From NCBI RefSeq assembly GCF_964204645.1, contig NC_134028.1:26200153-26264152 (forward strand): a stretch of 64,000 nt of DNA, written 5' to 3'. This DNA is from Tubulanus polymorphus (lineage: Eukaryota > Nemertea > Palaeonemertea > Tubulaniformes > Tubulanidae). Position numbers and translations under genes: made by a program. Below the pieces are notes generated by a model. That model did not search any database. It saw only the letters and a list, made by a program, of their open reading frames with translations, and was not told the DNA's origin. Below, piece after piece: positions 15,049-28,694 of this stretch; the first letter of the stretch is position 1, and the number at the start of each line of letters is the position of its first letter.

Positions 15049-16211
15049 GTCAACACGACAAATCACGACCAAGAACTAATTATCATTAAAAATTGATAAC
15101 ATTTACCGCGCACTATAGAGATAAAGAAAGTACAATCGCGAGTAATGGAAGCAGTATTTTACAAAGCAAAAAACACAAAAATATCATCGTCATTATCATC
15201 GGTTTAATTTCACGTATCACGAGAATTATCTCAATGTATGAATCGACACGGGCAGCTGCGACAACACGACAGACGCGAGATCATTAACTATTTAACATCC
15301 CTAAATCCACGTCCCCCTTTTTAACGGAATCAGCGGGATTAGCAGAAAATCCAGCAGCGTTACATAGACATACATAGAGAAGGCCTGCGCGGTGTATGCT
15401 TACTATCACCAATATTATGCCAATCATTGCGATAACCTAGAACCTACCGATAGGTGAAACCTTCTAGGTTTTACCGATCAGGGGGTCGTAGACACAACCA
15501 GGACCTACTAGACTATTACTGATCAGAGGCTTGTAGATGGCAGGGGGGACGTATGTGATCAGATGTTATTGCCCGATTATTATTACAGGTATATACTAGA
15601 GATCCCCTCCCAGAACACACTAATCATTGATCAGTCAGTACGCATTTAGACAACAATGATATTAACGACATACTAATCAATTTCTGAAACCCCATCGACA
15701 AAATGCAATATTCGATAAATCATTCATTTCTTGCGTTACGAAATTAGAAAAGCTCAGTGTGAAAATTTCCGCTACACGACGCACGCAAAAATAACTACAG
15801 AGTGAATCATTGAATCAAGTACTACAGAGTGAATCGAACATTACTAACGAATCAATGAATCAAACAACTGAGTGAATGAATCAATGAATCAAACACTACC
15901 GAGCGATTCGACGTATAATGAATCTCAACTGAATCTAACGAATCTAAATAATTAATCAGTTATTAATAATCTACGCGCGTAAAAATAGCAAATATTTACT
16001 ACTACTATGGTATGATGATGCTTCATGTTGACCGAATCAAAGCGATAGACAACATTTACATACATTACATCAACGTCTCAATGTTCTAAAACTGCTACTA
16101 AAGTAAATCTACATGTATTTTCATAATTATGTTATTTTGTCTTCGCGTCATTACGAATCAGGTCTTTTTCTCTTGTCTCTTGCGTTTTGTTTCGTTCTCC
16201 TCTACTCGACG

Positions 16212-19200
16212 TTAAGCTGGTATTTCATCTGATACGCAGTTGTTTGGTTCATGCGTCTGAAATAACACAACAAAGAAAAACGACTTTTAAAAGCGCGAGT
16301 TTTTTCTTTTAAAGTTATGCACAGATTTTCAAGCAGCGATGTTTATTATGCCTGCCATGCATTGATAAAGCAGATTAATTTGATATTTGATTTGAATTTT
16401 GATTATCGGATCATTCTATTGTAGCAAATCAGGTTAATATGATTACATAAATGCAGCAAACAGGTAGGAGACCCAGCTGAATGTGGAGGGAAGGTACGCA
16501 GGAAGGGGTACACACAGCCGTGAACAAACCCCCTTAATCTTAGTTTCCAAAAATCCTGAAACCCGCCGACACCTCGAAGCCGAAACCAACTTCAAACGAT
16601 GAAGAAATGAATTCGATTAAAATCCAGAGTGATTAAAAACCAACGAATAACTTTTAAAACAGCCGAGGACGGAACATTAAAAAAATAGACAAAACACCGC
16701 AGTAGATATTGAGGTGAGATTCTACTGAAGACTCGAACAGATCATTTCATAAATAACAAAGTGCAAGAATAGATGAATGAACACAGATATATATATATAT
16801 AATGATGAGAATAGTATAATATTAGTATTATTCACCCATCAGCATCGGCTTGCTCCTAATACAGGTGCAGCATTGTATTTAAATAATACACACACTTATT
16901 AAACATCATATCTTACAGTTCACTAACGCTGTGTATATATGCGCTCATGCTTATATGGTTTAAAGTTTTCAGCCCTGTTAGAAGGGTCGCGCATGCTTCG
17001 AGCTTCTTCGATCAATTCATGCAAGACTCGTCTCCATGGATCGTTATCCATTAAACTTTACCCATAATTTATATCTAAATAATATAAGCGATCTTTCAAC
17101 CCTGATTAGGGGTGAATTCTTTAACAAACGATGCACAGAGCTTTTCTCTGATTAACTTCCTTTTACTATTCTAAATATAAAGTAAATTCGTTTCTAAATC
17201 CATGAGTAATCCTTTCACTCAGTAATCTTTAGTAGGGATAACCGATTCTGCTCTGAATATCTATGCTTCATCTTGGTTGCAAACACTAGGGGGTCTGGCA
17301 TAAAGTTTGTTCGCTAACCATTGCCCGAATGTTGCTCCATACATCATACCAATTAAAGGCAATTAGGGGATTTACAAACTTTCTGGATCTTTCATGTAAA
17401 TCGCATGTCACATTTTGCGAACCAATCAGAGTCATATCGAAAACTCTCATTGGGGTAATTTTGACCCCTGTCTGAGGTAGGCATTTACCGTCGGCAATAT
17501 GTCTACGAAGAATAACTCTTTTCTGATATAACAGCGCGAATTCTCACCTCGATATCGTTCAGCTTAGCCTCTAACTGTTTCTTCAGGTCAGCTGGGTCGT
17601 CGTCGGTGACCACGTACGTCTCGGACGTAGTGTTTGTTTTTATATCCGTATCTAACAAAAACATAAAGCGCGTTCAAAAATAATGCAGCAGAATCATTCA
17701 CGAACATACAAACAATATCAATCATTCATTCGATCTAAACCCAACACCAAATTTTACAATTCGTCGCAATGCTAATTATAAATCCGACCCAGCGCATCAT
17801 CATCATCTGAGCCACGTTTGTTCCCAGGTTTTGTTATCAGAATCATGCAGGTTCAGCCACACAGCAGCAAAACAAATATCAACAATTACAACGGCCTAAG
17901 TCAGATATGAGTCAAAATAGTGCACACTATAGTCAACTAACATTTACCTTAATGCAAACCCATACGTATGCACATTAATGATATGCACTATGTTCCACCT
18001 ATATCTGACTTAGGCCATTATTTGTTGCAACGTTTTATGAGGTTGCTGGCTACATAGGTAACTAGACAGCTACGTTAGGTAGGTAGGCAGATAGGAAGGT
18101 AGGCAGGTATGTGCTCCAAACATACAGGATAAACCAACACAACAACTTTCATAATAAGCCGATAAAAAAAACAATTTTCATGCATCAAAACAAAGCAGAT
18201 TATTATCAAGTGTCAGCAAAAAGAATTTCAGTGCTGCAGCAATGAAACTGATGGAGTGCCAGCAATATTCAAAGGTCAGATACACCCCGAGATAGCTAGT
18301 ACCAGGTTTATGTAATAGATGGCAGAAGTGGGGATCCCCAGTTGTGAGGTACAATGACCTGACTCTGCAGTTCCTGGTTAAATCCAACGTTTCAAATGTT
18401 TATACTTCCTATTTATAAGGTTGCTATTTTTTACTTGTTGAGTCAGAAGAGTAAAGCAGGAAGCTGGTGAAAGCCGAGTCCATAGAAGGTTGAATTAATA
18501 GAATTGGTTCGTTGAAAACAAAAGCGAACATTATCAGAAATATGATTCTGAACAAATTTTTCTTTATCCAGAAATACATCGTCCTTCTTTATAGATACGA
18601 TCGAATTGACTTCTGCAGTTATCTGTTGTGTCCCTCAGACACTTCCCTTAAATTTGAAATCTATGACATATAGTTGGATGATAGGTCTATATCAATTACA
18701 ATAACAATGTATGGTTCTAATGAAGCGCAATATCTGCGTTTATCCGAAGCCTACCGTTAAATCCTAGGCGAGAACAATGGAACTGAGATGGCGAGTAGAG
18801 GTGGTAAGGTAGATAGATGCAGGGTGGCCACTTCCCCTGATTTTTCCACATGATTACACTAAATTACCCGAGGTAAGTGAATCACGTATTGATAAAGAAT
18901 CATTGTTTTCAATAAGAGCCAGGTCCCAGGTCTCAGACCTGTCTGTCGTTTGTAAAGGACCCGCCTGTTTTTTCAAACCAGCTTTCGTTTCAGGGACTGT
19001 GACATATTATGGGACCCTCCTGTTTTTCAAAGGGACCTGGCTGGTTAATTTCTTATTGAAAACGCTGAGAATCATGCGGTCAATAATAATATGTGAATTC
19101 CCAGAGTATTTCAGGTTTTTGTCAGAATTTGTCAAATTCCTTCAGTTTCCCTGATTTGTTTCTGATTCCCCGATTTGTCCCTGTTTTTGAGGTTAAGTGG

Positions 19201-22200
19201 TCACCCTGATTAGGTAAGTAGGTAGGTGAGGAGATACTGACCTCCGTCTTTGATCTCCTCAGTAGTGGTTGTAGTAGTCGATGATACTGTAATTGTTCCG
19301 TCGAGTTGTTTTTCAGTTGATTCCGATGATATCGTACGGGTCGATTGAACCGTAGTGCGTTCAACAACCACAGATGTATGAGCTTCACTGTTAATTAAAT
19401 AACAACACAAGTCAGTACGAGAAATCACATCGCCGCGCATTGGCTTTAACCTACAACAGCCTGGATTTTCTGGAGTCCTTTAAAACTACACTTTAAACAG
19501 GGCTCAGTAGCAATCAAGGCTTAAATTAAATTTAAGACAAGTCTAAGACCATCTTGATTCTATTGCCAATCTTACAACTCGATAATAATGATTGTATTTC
19601 TGGCCTTTTCACCAGCCGGTTTCATAGCCAAGACTTAAGTCAAATGCGGTTCTAAATCATAAGACTGGTCTTAAGTTGTAAGATTGGCTATAGACCTTAG
19701 ATAGTCTCAAGTCTAAGCTATGACTATGGAACCGGCTGCTGACCAGCATCTAGCCTCAAGGATTCCGCCTGAGCCCTAAACTAATTGATAAATCTTCAAA
19801 ACCCTCATTATGTCAAAAATGTGACAGGACCCTTTAGTTCTTGCATCTCAAGTCACAGATTCAAATATAAGCCTATTATGAGATCTATAGCCGACCAGTG
19901 ATTGTATTAAAATCACGTATAAATACCTGGATGAAGTCATATACTCTTTCACGCTATCTATAGTAATATCGGTAGCCGGTGTATCTTCTGCTTTAGAATC
20001 GTCGAGTGTAGATTTCTCGAGGCCCTCGGTCACTTGTTCAACATCGTCTGTTTTCTGTTCTCCACTTGTTCCCTCGGCAGCTCCGTCGGTTCTATACGCG
20101 TTAGTTAGAAAGGCAAATAATATGAGAGTCAAATCAACGCCTCATGGACCAGTTCCACAGTCAAAGCTTAGATTTAAGACCAGTCTTTGCCCAACTTGGT
20201 TCTACTGTTTAAGAGGTATTTGCAGGCCACATCGGTGGTCAAGTCAATGTCAGACCCTTGAAGTTGGTAAATTGCCAGGGGGCAGTTTTATAGACATTTA
20301 AGTCTAAAAACATTCTCTCTGATTTTAGCTTTCTAAAGAAATTTGCTGATTTTTTTAAAGAAAAGAAAATTCCTCGACTTTCTCTGATTTCAAGTTCGTG
20401 TCAATTTTCCGAGAAAAAATTAAGTTGTTGTCTTACTTGTCTTCTTCATTGGTCGCTGGTGTCTCTTCGACGGGTTCCGGTTTCGGAGGTCTCATACCTT
20501 CCTTCAACTCGACGCTGCAGTCCGGTTTAACGGCGCGGTAAGTCGTCAACGCGAAACGCGTGAATTCTGATGGCGAACTCAAATAGAAACCTTGTCCATA
20601 TTGATCGAATACACACGACGAAATACCGCTAGAAAATACGTAAATACATTCTCAATTATACACTCGCAAATTTTTACAATTTTTTCATATCTTCTAAAAG
20701 CTGGCGTTTATTTTTTTTCATGACAAGATTTTCAGATAATGTAATTTTTCTGGACAGATTAGAATAAGATTTCTTAAACTTTAAAACAGTTCGCGTATAA
20801 ATTCTGAGCTCTACGGTATATGGCATAAGAATTTGACGAGACACTTCTCTTAAATTTTTCGCAGATTTTCATTATTCTGATTTTCATGAGGTTTAAAGGC
20901 TCGAGTAGCCTACAATAGCTGTATATACTTAACTATACTATGATTCGTTAAGAGGCTTTTCAGAATTTCTTATCAACAACTTATTTCCAAATGAAGGTTT
21001 AACATTCAACAAATTAAATTAGAAGTACAAAGCGAGACTCAATAGAGACTATTTAACCGAGATAACTGTACACAGATTAAAGAATGTTTCACTTACATGA
21101 GATTTTCCTTCTTGATGCAGCTGTTTTTGCTCTGCAGACTCAGATGCGGAATCGTGTAAAGACTCACTTCACCGAGATTGCTCAACGTAGAAATACCATA
21201 CGAAATATACTCTTCATCTGGAAGAACACCATCAATAATCAATCACATGATTCTGACAGATGTTAATTCACAAATCGATTGTAATAGTCTGCGCTTTATA
21301 GCAGTAAGGCTTCAGCAGGTTGGCCACATTCCGCATATTGACAAATCCCCTGAGTTTTTAATGTTACGACACAAAATTCCTAAGGAATTTCTTAGTTTTT
21401 GGTGCATAAGAATTGGCACTTTAGTAGTGAAATGCACCCATGTGATAGAGATATAGGCATAGAGATACGTACCATTTCGACTGCAGATATTAACAACTCC
21501 GATTTTACGAACTCGAGATCCGTCCAAAGCTGTGATCTTCTGCTTGGTTTTAGCTTTTAGGTTCGGCAGGGAGAAAATCTAAAACACAAAATAGATATTT
21601 TCGATTTTCACTCCAGTGGCTTATTTTAGATTCCCCCAGATAATAACGATCTTATATTTTTCTTACCTTCATCTGCTCCTCGGAACAGATCAACAATGAA
21701 TGCCCACCGGACATATCGGCTTCTTTAGCGATGCCTTTTGTAATTTCAATCGATTTCGGTAGAATGTGTCCCTGTTTGTCGAGAACGCTGATAGCAATAA
21801 CCGGAGCGCGGTGTCGTAATTTAATCTCTTTACCTGTAATTATCCAATATCGTTGATTGAAAGATTTTCAAATCATATTTGTCAAAGTCCGCAGCAGTCG
21901 AACACTATTTCATGAATACTAAGTTCACAACATTTTTGTAAATCAATGACAAAGCCACGACATAAAAAAAGCATTTGCAGTCAAAATTTAAAATAAAATC
22001 GGCTACTTTAAATTTCGACTAAATTGTCCCATTTCATCACCTTCAGGACCGTGCCTGTAAATAAGGCGCTTATCAGGCTCTATCCTAAGTTTTACACAAA
22101 AAGTAAACACTTATCGGAATTTTCCAAGACTCGCGCTACAAACCCTGGTTATTCAACAAAATATAATTCAATTTCTTGGAGATAAAACTTACAGAGGTCG

Positions 22201-25200
22201 CATTGTACGGTCTCCGAGGCTCTCTTCTCTCCCTCAGGAATCACCAGTTTATAAACGAACACGAATCCTCCGTTAGTTCCGACCCATAAACTCGGGTGAT
22301 GAGTCGACGCTGCAAATAAAACAACGTTTCTTACGGATCAGGTAAACTAAAATTCCTTCATTTTCTGGGACCCATTGTAAGATTGTAAGATATAGAATGC
22401 GGGGACTATAATTTCTAATCAAAGAGGTTCCTTGTACCACTTGGTCACCAGCACAAACAACAATGTACCAAAAATTCCATTTTCTACATATTTACAAATA
22501 CCCAGATTATTCCATGATATAACACAAAAATCCCTCTGAATAAATCTGAAGAATTTTCAGGTTTAAAATATTCCATTTCTTTATGAATTACGTATTGATA
22601 AAGAAACACCTGGTCAATATCCGAATTCCTGGAATTTTCATCTTTGTAAAGACACTTACGTTCGAGGATGAATGTTTCAGCGAAGTGGAACAACCTGACG
22701 ACGCTATTCATACTATCATCAGCCGCACGAGCTTCGATCTTTCTCTCTTCCGGTTTCACCTCAGCTGCCGCAGCTGCTTCTGCTTCTTCTTTCTTGTCTT
22801 CGGTCGGAGATGCGGTAGCGGATTCCGATTCAGCTGCAGCTGCGGCTGGTTCCTCTTCGCTTTCCTTCTTCTCGACCTCCTTCACTGGCTCTTCGCTCGT
22901 TTCTGCAGGTTTTTCCTCTTCAGTTGGACTGAAAAAAATCATGTTCAAAATCATAAATGATGAGGATTATAGGAATGAAAGTTTCCTGAAGTTTTCCTGA
23001 TTCCAGGTAAGTAGCCACCCAGCGAGGATCCACCAGGTGGCGCTAGAAAAACGATTTCAGATTTCTCTCGAGATTAAATTAAAATCTGTATCAACAATTT
23101 CCTAACATTAAACGAATGGCTAAGAGTTGTCCTACTGCCTGGCACGCCATCTGGTGAGATAACCCGGTGTTCTCATTACCTTTCTTTCTTTTCTTCTTCT
23201 TTCTCCTCTTTAGTTTCCTCCTTTGTCGCATCCTCTTTCGACGGACTCTTCGATGGACTCTTTTTCGGCGATCCAGCCTCTTTCTTCGTGGTGATGGTGG
23301 CGCCACCGTGTCTCTTACGTACGCGCAGACGACGGATCGATTCGCGCAGCGACTTTTTGAATTTCTTGCCGCGAGACATCGACGATTCCTGCACGTGTTC
23401 TTCAGGGTTCAACGTACAGTTCGTGAGAACTTCTTTCTTCTGCGCGTAATCGAACACGGTGAATCCGTGAGCCGTTCCTGCTACTAGTCTAATATACACA
23501 ATATACAACGTTTTAGTTTTAGGTAAATATTACATTTTCATGGGTCTAATTGAAGAACTCTGGGATTTTCATATCCTTTCAATCGGTTTTATTGCTTTTC
23601 ACAAGAAAATAATACAAGGATTTCAACTTTTTTCCCCAGATTCTAGAAGAACAGATGCAGCCGTTCAATAGATTCAATAAATTGCAGAAATAACTTACAT
23701 TTGCCATTCAGGTTGGAATGTAAGAGCTGTAGTAGCTGCCGGTGGGAACACCTGTAACACGACCGTCGGCTGGAATCCGGCTGCGAATTTAATCTCGCCC
23801 GATCTCGCTTCCAGGGCCTGATGTCCCTTCCAGACGAAACTGTCGCGATCGCTGACGATGTTACTCTGTACGGTGGCGACCTCTTTAGTCGTCTCTTCGC
23901 CTTCGATGTTCATCATGACGACCTGACCGGCGCTGCCCCCGACGACGAGGGTCTCGCTCAACGGACACAGTTCGATTCTCTGTATCGCTAGACGAGGATC
24001 GTCGCTGAACGGATCGTACGTACTGACCTAATTAATATCAACAACTTCAATTAAATTACGACTCCAAAATAGAAATGATTTCAGTAAAGAAACGACTTTT
24101 GCTTAGTAAATTGTCGAATTGGAAATACAAATTGGGACTCGAGAAATTCAGATGACTTCAGTTAATGGGAGGATTTGTGGAAATAACCACTCACTAATGC
24201 ACCTAGTAGTAAATTCAAATCGATTTGGAAATGTAAATTTTGACTCAAAATTAGAGACTTCTATCTAGTGATCCGTAACCGGATTATCATTTTTCGATTT
24301 TGATACCTTTCTGAATGGTGGCCATTCTTCCTCTCCGTCGTTCGCTGAATCTGCAGCAACATCGTCGGTGAATATAGTCGACGTAGATAGTTTATAGAGC
24401 AGGCTGGCGGCCGGGGTCGACGCGTCCCAGAACTGAATAGTTCCATCTTCGTGTCTACAAAAATCAAATTTGTTCAATTCTCATTTTCTGTGAGTGGATG
24501 TTTCGAAAACCCTTCACCTCCCATGGTTAATTAAATGAATTTTGATATTAGGTCCATTTATTTCAGGAAAATGAAAACTCACCCGGTGAGAAGCAAATCT
24601 CGTGCATCTTTGTCGCGGTCTTCAACTGCATTGATTCCTCCGGTTAACGGCCAATCCTATTAATTAACATTCATGACATACGCATAAATTAACATACATT
24701 ATCTACACAGCCAGATATTTACACGGATTATCTCGATGAAGGACGTTACCAGGGTGCTGTGACCGGAATCCTGACCGAGTCCGATCTCTTTGATTTTATT
24801 CCACAGATCCTCGGGAACGTGGCTGATATGCTGGGCGCAGGTGATCGCTGATGAATGCATGCTGGCTAGGTATGGCAGACGGAACGTAGGCCAATCCTTC
24901 GTCACCAAATCAATAAATACAATCTCTTCTTCAGCAAGGATTATCAGGGTATGTGGACTGCCATTTTCTATAATAGCAAACAAAATAAGCTTTATTTAAC
25001 ACAGGGTTCCTACAGATATCAGTCATTCCTGGATATTAGGAGTTTTTTAGGAGAAAATTTCAAACTTCGAATAAGTGTCTACATCACTTTCATATATCTC
25101 AATCACTGTAGACTACTAAGTGACCAGTGACATCACAGCCACTCATGGCTTCCAGCTAACCCTAACCTTAGGTCAGCTGTCCAGTGATATCACAGGCAGT

Positions 25201-28200
25201 CATGACTGCCAGCTAACCAGTGACATCACAGGCACTCATGACTGCCAGCTAACCCTAACCCTAGGTCAGGTGACCAGTGACATCACAGGCACTCATGACT
25301 GCCAGCTAACCCTAACCCTAGGTCAGGTGACCAGTGACATCACAGGCACTCATGACTGCCAGCTAACCCTAACCCTAGGTCAGGTGACCAGTGACATCAC
25401 AGGCACTCATGACTGCCAGCTAACCCTAACCCTAGGTCAGGTGACCAGTGACACCACAGGCACTCATGACTGCCAGCTAACCCTAACCCTAGGTCAGGTG
25501 ACCAGTGACACAACAGGCACTCATGACTGCCAGCTAACCAGTGACATCACAGCCACTCATGACTGCCACCTAACCCTAACCCTAGGTCAGGTGACTTGGA
25601 TAGTAAGAAGCCAGCCAATCAGAATCAAGCTTACATATGCTCCAGCTTACGAAGTGACCATGACAGTTATTCATTATAATTCATTATTCAACAGACTATT
25701 GAATTGAGGTTGGAATTACTGAGGCATTGCATGTAGGCAGAATTCAATCTGCACATAATCAAATTGGATCAGATTAAAAATCCTTTCATTGTGAGCATTA
25801 CCCTTAGAATTAAAATTCAGTATAAATAAAATACTAGTTTAAAGCCTTTTCAATGATTTTGTCGATTCAGTAAAATTATGATTAGCTAATTTTAATTTTT
25901 GTTGATTCAGCAAAATAACGATTAATCATTTATGACTAGATTTGTTGATTCTCTAATAAATCTATGAATACATTCTCATTATTTCTCTTCAATCCGAATA
26001 ACTTCATTGATTTGATAAACGCACGATTTGAACAATACGAATGAATTACTAAAGCGCTGTGTAACGCGCAGGGCCAATTTGAATTTCAGATAATTCAACG
26101 GTAATTTCTACAATACCTTCATTATCCATGGTAACGAAATCAATAACAGGCGAAGTGACTTCGAAGACGACGTGTTGAGTATCCTCCATGACGGTTACGG
26201 TGTGACGATCGTCGTAACTCGCACGCGGCATACCGCCAGAAAATATGATAAACGGCTCTCTACAAAATTACAATATCGCATATTAATTCATTTTCAAAAT
26301 GTAGGTAATAGTTCAGGAAACTATCAATCAATACAATTAATTTCATCTTATCAGTATTTAGAGTTTATTGAAATGAATTTTTTCGGGATCATATCTTTCA
26401 TTAGGTGAACCACACAAGAAAACTACAGATTTACATATATTTTAAAATTATCAATTTGATAAAATACATGGGTTCTAAACTATTCGATTCTAAACTATTT
26501 AACGACAAAAGAAGCTCATTTTTGAATACATTAAGCATATGAGATGAGTAGTCATTGGTTTCGTAAGGGCCCTCCTGAGCTTTCAAACAAACAGGGCCTG
26601 CCCTAATTTTAGAGTGCCATTACAGACTATAACTTATTTTCTTAGCTCTCAAAATACCGGGAGATTCACTTTTCATTTCTAGACAAACTTACTTTGATGT
26701 CGATGGTTTGGTCAGAATCTTGGTGATCGGCTTGCATGGGAATGGTCCTAAAAATCAGAATTAAGAATAACACTGTTACATGAAACACAGGGCGAATATT
26801 TTAGCCCGATTTTCAACATTCCCAGGACAACCCCCGGTACCCGCATAGCCACGGGCAGCAGAGGACTGCTGGGGTGAGGGCCAATCCTCAGGTCAGGACA
26901 GGTTAACCTGACTACCTCACAATCTATCTATCTTCATAGTGGTTTTCATCACAATTTAACATCGAAAAACGGATCAAGTCTAATAGAAAAATGTGATTTT
27001 GAGCATATTTGGAAACTTTCAGGAGTAATTGAGCTCTATATTCAAAACAGTAGGTTTTCTTTAATAGAAAATGAACTAGAAACCATTCTGTTTTTAAGCG
27101 TATTTTGATGTACATTAGATTTTTATAAAGAATGGTTACTACAAGCACTCATGCAAATAGTAGTGGTAGTAAAGACTTCAAATTGAATAGCACAGTGGTA
27201 GTCAGGACAGCCCCGGTGGGTATCAACAGCACAGAGTATATCATAGTAGCTGCAGGGTACTCGGGTATCAGGGTACTCGGGTATCAGGGTACTCTGGTTC
27301 TCTTACCGTAAGGAATAGCAGTTCGTTCACTTGGTTTCACCGGTTCACGTTCGATTGTTGTCGGCCAGTTGATGTAACTGCCGTCATTGTGTGACGTAAT
27401 AAATTGAGTTCCGTCTCGATTCCAACTAAATGATTCTAATTGTTGAGACGACGCGAACTGACCTTGAACTCGACTGTGAGTCATATCCCACAACACGCAC
27501 AGGCCTTTATTGTAACCGATCAAAACCTAATGACGACAACAGAAACATTTATCATTTCAATCACAAACCCTGAACTAAAAATACTGAATATTCATCATTA
27601 TGAGAAATCTGAATTAATTATCACATTTCACATCTATGTAGTTTGACAATATAATGATAACGAAAAAAGTCTATATTCAACTAAAGATCCCAACAAATCA
27701 GTCATTGGGGATATAAGTTTTTAAGGAGAGAATTTCAGATTTCGAGGATGTGTCTGCATCACTTTCATATCCTAATTACTGTAGACTCTTCCTAAATCGG
27801 TACTGTTTATCTCGGTAAACCAGTAATTCAATGGTTTTCTAAGCAAATTTCTATCATTTATACCATCTCTGTTTTTATTTCGGTAACCGCCTAATTGGGT
27901 TAAAAAAAGATTCCGTTTTCATCTGCACCGATTGAGGCATAGTTTACTGTACAACTTCTGAAGTATCTTAGATTTGGGCATTTTGCTCAAATTATAGGAG
28001 TTTTAAGCACAATTAAAAGCATTTTCTGTTTAGAAAGAGTTTTTAGGGAATCAAGTAGTCGTAGGGACCTTGCTAAGGGTAGACTTGTATAATTTGATTT
28101 TTGTTTTTCAATTTTTAACGTCAATATATGAGTCACAAGTTTAATCTAGACGTGTCTAGTTTGAGCTTATCATTTTCAACGTGTCGATTGCATTAAGATA

Positions 28201-28606
28201 TGGGGGAATCCCAGTCTCTATTGTGAGCGCCCGAAATAAAATAATATAAAATTATCTCCAGACACAATACGCCATCATCAAATTTTCGATGAAATATCAC
28301 TTCGACGAACAAGCACTTAATAATGTACACGGTATTTAGAACAATTGAGGAAGTTAGTCTCGTAAAGACAGTCGAGGAAGCTTTTTGTTCGACGAGAACT
28401 AACCTTATCAGGAGTACAAGGATTAATTTCGATGGCCTCGACGGATCCAGGGTTCAATTTAAATTCATCCGGAACGCTGAAAATATAACATACCGAATAT
28501 ATACATACATGATATAGAGAAGTATTAGTCATCAGGTTATAATTGTAGCAATTGCTGTCATGTAACAAGTGATGAATATAATTATAATGTGACCAGTAAT
28601 ATAGAA

Positions 28607-28694
<88 letters not shown>

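Larger units (their letters stand above)
10261..16211. other. Region between convergent genes; no recognised gene
   Basis: This is the space between the ZCCHC24-like 3' end and the LLGL stop. It includes the LLGL 3' UTR on the minus strand, whose end I cannot place. Repeats seen are: three loose copies of a cccggcaccctagtacc-like unit near 11605-11680, short AT and CA runs (12062-12076, 12294-12314, 14515-14530), a 25-bp triplicate (13558-13634), internally repetitive sequence with agactggtcctaa (about 13850-14125), and a tRNA-like short repeat (14941-15048). No open frame here has recognisable domains. Confidence 0.55.
16212..20091 (-). other. LLGL: LLGL C-terminal tail exons (21-24)
   Basis: Exon 21 ends [13 protein letters not shown], matching the conserved Lgl C-terminal VTVEDVKDFL-SS segment. 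In place of the vertebrate ending, exons 22-24 add about 98 residues. The first part is Ser/Thr-rich ([20 protein letters not shown], later a run of six Thr); the second is charged and probably helical ([19 protein letters not shown]), followed by [14 protein letters not shown] and a stop. Splice phases fit throughout. The 45-nt final exon (16256-16212) is supported only by a good acceptor and phase. Confidence 0.7.

Noticed and set aside
22583-23000. Plus-strand open frames over LLGL exon 15
   Set aside because: Shadows of the Glu/Lys/Ala-rich LLGL linker on the opposite strand.
25120-25707. 195-codon open frame with repeated [19 protein letters not shown] peptide
   Set aside because: It arises wholly from a 57-bp minisatellite in an LLGL intron; a period divisible by three keeps it open.
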